Below, piece by piece: positions 58,477 through 64,000 of a DNA stretch of 64,000 bases (its first letter is position 1; each line of letters opens with the position of its first letter). The notes below the pieces were generated by a model, which was given only the letters and a program-made list of their open reading frames with translations, was not told the origin of the DNA and did not search any database. The translations under genes were made by a program, and so were the position numbers. The stretch is from Paracoccaceae bacterium (lineage in GTDB: Bacteria > Pseudomonadota > Alphaproteobacteria > Rhodobacterales > Rhodobacteraceae), in contig QWDA01000007.1 of NCBI GenBank assembly GCA_003605175.1, forward strand, positions 62,001 to 126,000. Reading direction: 5' to 3'.

Positions 58477-59193
58477 ATGCCAGCCCCCATAGATCTCTAC
58501 TACTGGCCGACCCCGAACGGTTGGAAGGTCTCGATCGCGCTCGAGGAAATGGGCCTCCCCTACGAGGTCCACTGGGTCGATATCGGCAAGGGCGAACAGT
58601 TCAAGCCGGACTTCCTGAAGATCGGCCCGAACAACCGGATGCCGGTGATCACCGACCCGGACGGCCCCGACGGCGCGCCGATCTCGATCTTCGAATCCGG
58701 CGCGATCCTGCAATACCTCGCACGCAAGACCGGACAGTTCGGCGGCCCGACCGAGCGCGACCGGATCGCCGTCGACCAGTGGCTGATGTGGCAGATGGGC
58801 GGCGTCGGGCCAATGGCTGGCCAGGCGCACCATTTCCTGAAATACGCGCCCGCGATGGAACCGCCGCAGGTTCTGCCCTACGCGCAGGACCGCTACCGGA
58901 ACGAGGTCTCACGGCTCTACCGGGTGCTCGATACCCAGCTCGCCGAACGGGAATTCGTCGCGGGCGACTTCTATTCCATCGCCGACATGGCGATCTGGCC
59001 CTGGGCGCAGAACTGGAAGGGCCAGGAGCAGGAGATCGAGGACAAGCCGAACCTCGCCCGCTGGCTCGATGCGGTGGGCGCACGGCCGGCGGTCCGCAAG
59101 GGCAAGGATCTCGGCGCCGAATTCCGCGAACGCAAGCGAAGCCGGGAAGAGGAGCTTGAAGGGCACCGGGTGATGTTCGGCCAAAAAGGGTGA
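58477..59193 (+). CDS. Glutathione S-transferase, YfcG/YghU-like
   Basis: A 238-residue protein. The N-terminal thioredoxin-fold domain (to ~90) carries YYWPTPNGWKVSIALEEM, PNNRMPVITDP and FESGAILQYLARKTG. The T-P-N-G stretch at the active site is the YfcG/Ure2-like feature, linked to disulfide-bond reductase activity using glutathione. The C-terminal helical domain has YSIADMAIWPW. An AAAGGAG site precedes the ATG. It diverges from metZ across the riboswitch region. Confidence 0.93.
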   Translation: MPAPIDLYYWPTPNGWKVSIALEEMGLPYEVHWVDIGKGEQFKPDFLKIGPNNRMPVITDPDGPDGAPISIFESGAILQYLARKTGQFGGPTERDRIAVDQWLMWQMGGVGPMAGQAHHFLKYAPAMEPPQVLPYAQDRYRNEVSRLYRVLDTQLAEREFVAGDFYSIADMAIWPWAQNWKGQEQEIEDKPNLARWLDAVGARPAVRKGKDLGAEFRERKRSREEELEGHRVMFGQKG

Positions 59194-59258
59194 ACTTACC
59201 ATAGGTTAACCCATTTCCTGTACCCTCTTGCGCGTCATCAGGTACGGGACATGGGCAC

Positions 59259-59576
59259 ATGCACTACCGCGACCGACGCTACAAATGCAGTTTCCTCCTG
59301 AAATTCCGCTTTCCGCAGGGCGGCGTCGACGGGGAGATCCTGAATACCTCGCGCACCGGCATGCTGGTGCGCGTGCCCGGCGTATTCAGCCGGGGCACCA
59401 CCGTGACATTCGCCATGAACCTGCAAGAACGGAAGGCCAGCGTGCTCCGCTCCGGCAACGGCACGATTGCGCTGCGCCTCTTGCGCCCGCTGACCCAGAT
59501 GGAATTCGACCAGATAACTGCCGGCCGGCACCAGCGCCGCCGCCGGGAGATCGGCACCCTCGCCGAAATGACCTGA
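59259..59576 (+). CDS. Single-domain PilZ-like protein
   Basis: A 105-residue protein beginning MHYRDRRYKCSFLLKFRF. The conserved R-x-x-x-R-like start and the NTSRTGMLVRVPG block fit the PilZ c-di-GMP-binding domain, which here makes up nearly all of the protein. A short C-terminal basic tail (HQRRRRE) follows. It could be a c-di-GMP adaptor for motility or polysaccharide synthesis, or a non-binding PilZ. The family call is moderate. Upstream is TTAACCCAT, a half-site of CtrA type. Confidence 0.72.
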   Translation: MHYRDRRYKCSFLLKFRFPQGGVDGEILNTSRTGMLVRVPGVFSRGTTVTFAMNLQERKASVLRSGNGTIALRLLRPLTQMEFDQITAGRHQRRRREIGTLAEMT

Positions 59577-59591
59577 GGCGGGCTGCTCTGC

Positions 59592-60188
59592 CTACTCGTC
59601 CTCGATCACGTATTTCTGCAGGACGACGATCTGCGCCCAGAGAAAAACGAACAAGGCCGCCGGAAAGGCGAAGGTCTCGATCTTGACCCAGGCATCGGTC
59701 GACATGGTACGCCAGACGATCTCGTTGCCCACCGCCAGGGCCGCGAACATCGCAGTGAGCCGCCGGGTCAGGATCATCCAGCCTTCCTGCTGCATCGGGA
59801 GAAACTCGCTCATCACCCAGGCCAGATAGGACCGCCCCTGCAACAGCCCGATCCCGAGCAGTACCGCGAAGACCCCGTAGACGATGGTCGTCTTCATCTT
59901 GAAGAAGGTCTCGTCGTTGAACCAGACCGTGAGCCCGCCGAACAGCACCACCATGACCGCCGTGAAGACCTGCATCCGGCTGATCCTCCCGGTGAGCCAC
60001 CAGAGCAGGCCGATCGAGGCGAGCAGGACCGGCACGAAACCCGCCGCCGCGACGATGAACCCGTCATACTCGGTCCCGCCGAAACTGTAGGTCTTGTCCC
60101 GGACATGGAGATAGGCCGCGAAGAAGAGGAGCGGCGGCCCCAGCTCCAGCACCTGCTTCACCCCGCCATGGATCTCGCGTTCCGCCAT
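59592..60188 (-). CDS. yciB: Inner membrane protein YciB (IspZ-like septation protein A)
   Basis: A 198-residue protein with about five membrane spans, starting MAEREIHGGVKQVLELGPPLLFF after a GGAG site. Family features are the N-terminal ELGPPLLFFAAY, MKTTIVYGVFAVLLGIG, and the late VGNEIVWRTMSTDAWVKIETFAF. The family is linked to septation and envelope maintenance. It is coupled to the EamA-transporter gene, whose stop lies just upstream. Confidence 0.93.
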   Translation of the reverse strand: MAEREIHGGVKQVLELGPPLLFFAAYLHVRDKTYSFGGTEYDGFIVAAAGFVPVLLASIGLLWWLTGRISRMQVFTAVMVVLFGGLTVWFNDETFFKMKTTIVYGVFAVLLGIGLLQGRSYLAWVMSEFLPMQQEGWMILTRRLTAMFAALAVGNEIVWRTMSTDAWVKIETFAFPAALFVFLWAQIVVLQKYVIEDE

Positions 60189-60196
60189 CTTCACTC

Positions 60197-61033
60197 CTAT
60201 CCGCCCATCTCAACTATCACCGCGCCGCCCGCGATCAACCCCATGAGTGCGAGCCGCCGGGGGCCGACACTGTCGCCGAGGAACACCCAGCCGATCAACG
60301 CGGCGAAGACCGTGGAGGTTTCGCGCAGCACCGCCGCCTCGCCGACCTTGTCGAGCCTTGTCGCCAGCATGATCCCCCCGAAGGAGACGAACGCCACCAC
60401 CGCGCCGCTCAGCCCGCGCAGGAGGAGCGGCCCCAGCGCCGGCGGCTCGGCCATCCGGCGCCGGCGCAGCGCGGCGATCACCGGAAAGGCCAGCCCGTCG
60501 ATCAGGAAGAACCAGGCGAGAAATGTGAACGGGTCGGCCGCCGCGCGGATGCCGTAGGCATCGTAGGTCGTGTAGAACGCGACGAACATGCCGGTCAGCA
60601 CCGCAAGCCCCAGCGCCAGCCCCAGCGTCTCGCGCTGCCGCTCCAGCCGCAGGAAATTATAGAACGCGAGGCCGAGGATCCCCGACATCAGCACGCCCAC
60701 GCCCAGCCACTGGGCCGGCGTGAAGACCTCGCCGAAGATCAGCCAGGCGCCGATCACCGCGAAGAACGGGCCGGTGCCGCGCACCACCGGGTAGACCACC
60801 GTATAGGCGCCGTAGCTGTAGGACGAAGCCTGCAGGAGCTTGTAGACCACATGGATCGCCCAGGCGCCCGCAAGGATCGGCCAGAGATGCGGCGCCGGCC
60901 AGGGCACCACGAAGACCGCGAAGGGCGCGGCAATCGCGGCATAGCAGCCGTCGATGGCGCCGCGCGACAGCCAGGGATCGTGCCGGCCCTTCTGCAGCGC
61001 GCCGAAGACCGCATGCAGCACCGCCGCCATCAC
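60197..61033 (-). CDS. EamA-family (DMT superfamily) transporter, start uncertain
   Basis: A 278-residue DMT exporter-type protein with ~9-10 spans. It has two EamA repeats: YVVYPVVRGTGPFF-like segment at the middle of the first, and GIMLATRLDKVGEAAVLRETSTVFAALIGWVFLGD in the second. The annotated start is GTG 61033 with a poor ribosome site. The conserved-looking frame continues upstream (WLISLEGTEAGRHLALGL) with no ATG, GTG or TTG, so the real start may be CTG, or the ancestral start codon has been lost. Nine bases before the yciB start. Confidence 0.82.
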   Translation of the reverse strand: MMAAVLHAVFGALQKGRHDPWLSRGAIDGCYAAIAAPFAVFVVPWPAPHLWPILAGAWAIHVVYKLLQASSYSYGAYTVVYPVVRGTGPFFAVIGAWLIFGEVFTPAQWLGVGVLMSGILGLAFYNFLRLERQRETLGLALGLAVLTGMFVAFYTTYDAYGIRAAADPFTFLAWFFLIDGLAFPVIAALRRRRMAEPPALGPLLLRGLSGAVVAFVSFGGIMLATRLDKVGEAAVLRETSTVFAALIGWVFLGDSVGPRRLALMGLIAGGAVIVEMGG

Positions 61034-61140
61034 CGCGAGCCCCAGCGCCAGGTGCCGCCCCGCCTCGGTGCCCTCGAGCGAGATCAGCCAGGCGCTCGTC
61101 GGACGCCGCCGGCCGCAAGCGGGCGACCCTCCCCCTCGAT

Positions 61141-61161
61141 CCCCCTCCCGCCGGGAGGGGG
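61141..61161. repeat. GC-rich palindrome near the EamA/ftsY gap
   Basis: Ten-base arms CCCCCTCCCG and CGGGAGGGGG are perfect complements around one base. A second, imperfect CCCTCCC/GGGAGAGGGG palindrome follows about 30 bases later. The core resembles the inner palindrome at 48.2 kb. Confidence 0.6.
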
Positions 61162-61255
61162 CGGCGGTACCGTCACGGCCGACACCTCCCCCCTCCCTTG
61201 GGAGAGGGGACGGCGGAGAGGGGCACGGATTCGTCGGGAGAAAAATTCCAACGCG

Positions 61256-62578
61256 TCAGGAACCGGCCCCGGTCAGCGCGCGGGCGAAATCCTCGGGGTC
61301 GAACGGGGCGAGGTCGTCGATCTGCTCGCCCACGCCGATCGCGTGGATCGGCAGGCCGAACTTGTCGGCCAGCGCGACCAGCACGCCGCCCTTCGCGGTC
61401 CCGTCGAGCTTGGTCATCACCAGGCCGGAGACATCGGCGATCCTGCGGAAGATCTCGACCTGGGAAAGCGCGTTCTGCCCGGTCGTCGCATCGAGCACCA
61501 GGAGCGTGTTATGCGGCGCCTCGGGATCCTTCTTGCGGATCACCCGGACGATCTTGGCGAGTTCCTCCATCAGGTCCTGGCGGTTCTGCAGCCGTCCCGC
61601 CGTGTCGATCATCAGGAGATCGGCGCCTTCCTTCTCGGCGCGGGTCATCGCGTCGAAGGCGAGGCTCGCGGGGTCGGAACCCTCCGGCGCTGTCATCACC
61701 GGCACCCCGGCGCGTTCGCCCCAGATCTGCAACTGTTCCACCGCCGCGGCGCGGAACGTGTCGCCCGCGGCGATCACCACGCTCTTGCCGGCGGCGCGGA
61801 ACTGGCTCGCGAGCTTGCCGATCGTCGTGGTCTTGCCTGAGCCGTTCACGCCGACGACCAGCACCACCTGCGGCCGCTTCGCATAGACCGGCATCGGCCG
61901 GGCCACCGGCTCCATGATCCGCGCGATCTCGGCGCCGAGGATCTCCTTGATCTCACGGGTCGAAAGCTTCCTTCCCATCCGCCCCTCGGCGATGTTCGCG
62001 GTAACCCGGAGCGCGGTATCGACTCCCATGTCCGAGGCGATCAGCAGCTCCTCGAGGCTCTCCAGCATCTCGTCGTCGAGCACCCGGCGCATCTCCGGCC
62101 CGGCCCGGTCGGCGCGGCCGAACATGCGTCCGAAAAAGCCGGGCCGCCGCGCCGTCGCCTCGGCCACCGGCGTGCCGGCGGGCATGTCGAAATCGGGCGC
62201 TTCAACGCCCGGCACCTCAACGGGCGGCGCCTCGGGCATGGGGTCGGACCGGTCGGGAATGCCGAAGGGCTCGTGCTCCGGCGCCGGTTCCGGCGCAACG
62301 GGAATGTCCGGCTCCGGCGCGGGTATGTCGGGCGGCGGCACCGGGGTGGGTTCGGGCTCCGGCGCGGGTTCCGGTTCCGGCGGCACCGGCTGGGGTTCCG
62401 GTTCGGGCACGGGCGCCGGTTCGGGGGCCGGCTCGGGCGCGGGCGCGGGGATGTCGGGCGGCTGCTCCGGATCGGCGGCTTCGAGCGCGCCCCCGTCGGC
62501 GACGATCGCGTCGAGTCCCTCCTCGAGCTTCGAAGACGACTTGAAAAGTCGCTCCTTCAGTTTCGAAAAGAACGCCAT
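61256..62578 (-). CDS. ftsY: Signal recognition particle receptor FtsY
   Basis: A 440-residue GTPase that docks ribosome-SRP complexes at the inner membrane. After a short basic N terminus (MAFFSKLKERLFKSS), residues ~45-125 are an acidic Pro/Glu repeat (PEPAPEPAPVPEPEPQ and similar). The NG domain follows: G1 GVNGSGKTTTIGKLA, DTAGRLQNR, TKLDGTAKGG and the late AIGVGEQIDDLAPFD. Start ATG after AGGGAGACG; an upstream frame adds nothing useful. Confidence 0.96.
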   Translation of the reverse strand: MAFFSKLKERLFKSSSKLEEGLDAIVADGGALEAADPEQPPDIPAPAPEPAPEPAPVPEPEPQPVPPEPEPAPEPEPTPVPPPDIPAPEPDIPVAPEPAPEHEPFGIPDRSDPMPEAPPVEVPGVEAPDFDMPAGTPVAEATARRPGFFGRMFGRADRAGPEMRRVLDDEMLESLEELLIASDMGVDTALRVTANIAEGRMGRKLSTREIKEILGAEIARIMEPVARPMPVYAKRPQVVLVVGVNGSGKTTTIGKLASQFRAAGKSVVIAAGDTFRAAAVEQLQIWGERAGVPVMTAPEGSDPASLAFDAMTRAEKEGADLLMIDTAGRLQNRQDLMEELAKIVRVIRKKDPEAPHNTLLVLDATTGQNALSQVEIFRRIADVSGLVMTKLDGTAKGGVLVALADKFGLPIHAIGVGEQIDDLAPFDPEDFARALTGAGS

Positions 62579-62700
62579 CCTGCGTCTCCCTCTGCTGATT
62601 GTCACCTAGTCGCTCGGCGCAGAAGTTGGAAGACCGCCCAAATCCGGGCCCGGAACAGATTGCGGTGGCCCCGTATCGGGCCTTGTGGGAGGATGCCGGC

Positions 62701-63099
62701 ATGACACGCCTGCCATGCCTCCTCCTGCTTGCCGTGCTTCCGGCCGCTGCCCTGGCCGAAACGCCGATGAGCGCGCCGGCCTTCGAAGGCTACACCACCG
62801 GCAAGACGCTTTACTATGCCACGGATGGCTATGCCTACGGGATCGAGGAGTATCTCGAGGGGCGCCGGGTGCGCTGGTCGTTTCTCGACGGCGAATGCCA
62901 GGAAGGCGAGTGGTATCCTTCGGGCGACATGATCTGTTTCGTCTATGACGGGATCGGCGATCCGCAGTGCTGGACCTTCTACGAGAAGTCCGGCGGGATC
63001 ACCGCGCGGTTCGAGAACGACCCGGAAAGCACCGAACTGGTGGAAACCCGCCAGACGCGCGACCCGCTCCTCTGCATGGGGCCGAAGACCGGCGTCTGA
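62701..63099 (+). CDS. Small secreted protein of unknown function
   Basis: A 132-residue protein with a clear signal peptide (MTRLPCLLLLAVLPAAALA). The mature part contains GYAYGIEEYLEGRRVRWSF and four Cys residues in GECQEG, DMICFVY, PQCWTFY and LLCMGP, suggesting two disulfides in a small beta-rich domain. I recognise no named family, though such proteins are widespread in Rhodobacteraceae. It diverges from ftsY. Confidence 0.75.
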   Translation: MTRLPCLLLLAVLPAAALAETPMSAPAFEGYTTGKTLYYATDGYAYGIEEYLEGRRVRWSFLDGECQEGEWYPSGDMICFVYDGIGDPQCWTFYEKSGGITARFENDPESTELVETRQTRDPLLCMGPKTGV

Positions 63100-63136
63100 G
63101 GGGGCAGCGCCCGCCGGCCCAGAGACCTCCGGGGCA

Positions 63137-63167
63137 GATGGCGCAAGGCGCCTCCCCTTGCGCCATC
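63137..63167. terminator. Hairpin between convergent genes
   Basis: Perfect twelve-base arms GATGGCGCAAGG and CCTTGCGCCATC around a seven-base loop, between the secreted-protein gene and the convergent MarR gene. There is no T-run, so it would act as a weak or factor-aided terminator for both, or protect mRNA ends. Confidence 0.5.
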
Positions 63168-63208
63168 GGTGCAGGTCGCAAGCCCCCGCGCCCAGCGCGG
63201 ATGCGGGA

Positions 63209-63706
63209 TCAGTAGATGTAGCGGATCTGGTCGGTCCAGTAGCGCTCCACACGCTGCAGCGTCCCGTTGGCGTCCTTCAGACCGTCCTCGCTCACCACGC
63301 TCTGCGCCTCGAGTCCCTCGGCATGCCGGTCGAACAGGTCCGAGACCACGTTCCGGACATGGCGGCCCTTTTCGGTCAGGCGCACGCGGACGGAGCGCCG
63401 GTCGACCTCGCAGCGCTGGTGATGCATGTAGCCCATCTCGACGAGTTTCTTGAGATTGTAGGAGACGTTCGAACCCTGGTAATAGCCGCGGCTCTTGAGC
63501 TCCCCGGCCGTCACCTCGTTCTCGCCGATGTTGAACAGGAGGAGCGCCTGAACCGCGTTGACCTCCAGAAGCCCCAACCGTTCGAACTCGTCCTTGATCA
63601 CATCCAGAAGAAGCCGGTGCAGCCGTTCCACCAACGCGAGGCTCTCGAGATAGGTGCCGACGAAATGATTCTCGGCTGTCGGGGAAATCTTTTGTTGCAG
63701 GCTCAT
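63209..63706 (-). CDS. MarR-family transcriptional regulator, LdtR-like
   Basis: A 165-residue winged-helix regulator. I start it at MSLQQKISP after GGAGAACGAG; earlier in-frame starts lack that site. The DNA-binding region is EVTAGELKSRGYYQGSNVSYNLKKLVEMGYMHHQRCEVDRRSVRV, and the dimerisation helices flank it. In overall style (VERLHRLLLDVIKDEFERLG, NAVQALLLFNIG) it resembles the alphaproteobacterial LdtR group, which regulates L,D-transpeptidase genes; that paralogue call is from memory. It follows sdhE by 70 bases. Confidence 0.88.
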   Translation of the reverse strand: MSLQQKISPTAENHFVGTYLESLALVERLHRLLLDVIKDEFERLGLLEVNAVQALLLFNIGENEVTAGELKSRGYYQGSNVSYNLKKLVEMGYMHHQRCEVDRRSVRVRLTEKGRHVRNVVSDLFDRHAEGLEAQSVVSEDGLKDANGTLQRVERYWTDQIRYIY

Positions 63707-63777
63707 CTCGTTCTCCGGCATTCGTCGATGCGGGAGACTGGCCTGCAAATCGAAAACATTCGGTTAAACTTCGAGGA

Positions 63778-64000
63778 TTAGCCGCTTTCTGCCGGTCCCG
63801 CGGCCGCGGAAATCCGCCCGACCAGGGTCGCGAACCGCGCCGGCGGCGCATCGCGGCCGGTCAGCCAGGCCAGGATGTCGTGGTCGTTTTCCGCCAGGAG
63901 CGCCTCGTAGACATCCAGCGTCCCGGCATCGAGCCCGGCCAGGCAACGGTCCGCCCAGGCTCCGAGAATCAGGTCCGTTTCGCGAATGCCGCGGCGCCAG
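63778..64000 (-). CDS. sdhE: Succinate dehydrogenase assembly factor SdhE (partial, runs off the right edge)
   Basis: Only the last ~73 residues are visible, ending at TAA. They begin WRRGIRETDLILGAWADRC and continue LDVYEALLAENDHDILAWLTGRDAPP, the hallmark of the SdhE/SDH5 (DUF339) family, which helps insert covalent FAD into succinate dehydrogenase. The RRGIRETD segment corresponds to the conserved RGxxE patch that contacts SdhA. Confidence 0.9.
   Translation of the reverse strand, partial: WRRGIRETDLILGAWADRCLAGLDAGTLDVYEALLAENDHDILAWLTGRDAPPARFATLVGRISAAAGPAESG

Noticed and set aside
59196-59214. CtrA-type box ahead of the PilZ gene
   Set aside because: TTAC and TTAAC are separated by six, not seven, bases and the first half is imperfect; only a half-site is secure.

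Overview
The window is high-GC DNA with the gene content and codon use of an alphaproteobacterium, most likely a member of the Rhodobacteraceae. Pointers are a SAM-II riboswitch ahead of metZ, a CenR-like response regulator, FolE2-type GTP cyclohydrolase, TRAP and Rbs-type sugar transporters, the glyQ-small membrane protein-glyS arrangement, and a full TTAA-N7-TTAA CtrA-type box. There is no phage, plasmid, IS transposase, CRISPR array, rRNA or tRNA that I can see. This is ordinary chromosome with catabolic islands between housekeeping genes.

Left part (1-14 kb): a partial DUF924 gene, a polar amino-acid-type ABC set without an ATPase, an OmpR-type response regulator with its own terminator, ribA, then a sugar-transport region (4.8-13.6 kb). 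That region holds two Rbs-type permeases, two ATPases, two periplasmic binding proteins, an SDR-type epimerase/dehydrogenase and a LacI-type regulator. Its two halves diverge from an A+T-rich promoter region carrying a perfect 12-bp palindrome.

Middle (13.8-30.2 kb): a small AAA-like protein with a ruined P-loop, an L,D-transpeptidase, a secreted SPOR/peptidoglycan-binding protein with a dead trypsin-like domain, glyQ and glyS (glyS carries a low-GC insertion), a BCCT transporter, a PPDK-like protein with a degraded ATP-binding half, a SleB-type cell wall hydrolase, then folB-folP-glmM.

Uronate island (30.5-38.9 kb): uxuB, kduD, kduI, a KdgF-like cupin, a DctMQP TRAP transporter, uxaC and a divergent GntR/FCD regulator. 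Together these would import uronates, or unsaturated uronates from pectin, alginate or ulvan, and convert them toward 2-keto-3-deoxygluconate. The last steps (uxuA, kdgK, kdgA) are not in the window. Next comes an aldo-keto reductase divergent from a three-gene sugar ABC operon (39-43 kb).

Right part (43-64 kb): a methyltransferase, ilvC with a coupled tail-anchored GNAT gene, two overlapping Lrp genes divergent from ilvC, a UbiH-type hydroxylase, a HAD nucleotidase, a GntR regulator, a membrane glycosyltransferase fused to an MshEN-like domain, carA, a GatB/YqeY gene, a Tat-exported transglutaminase-like protein, folE2, a glutamine amidotransferase, metZ with its SAM-II riboswitch and terminator, a GST, a PilZ protein, YciB, an EamA transporter, ftsY, a small secreted protein, a MarR regulator and the end of sdhE.

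Non-coding structure is rich. There is a 139-bp element with 20-bp terminal inverted repeats in two full copies plus one partial copy, several long GC palindromes, an 11-nt tandem repeat, and perfect hairpins between the binding-protein and permease genes in two separate transport operons.
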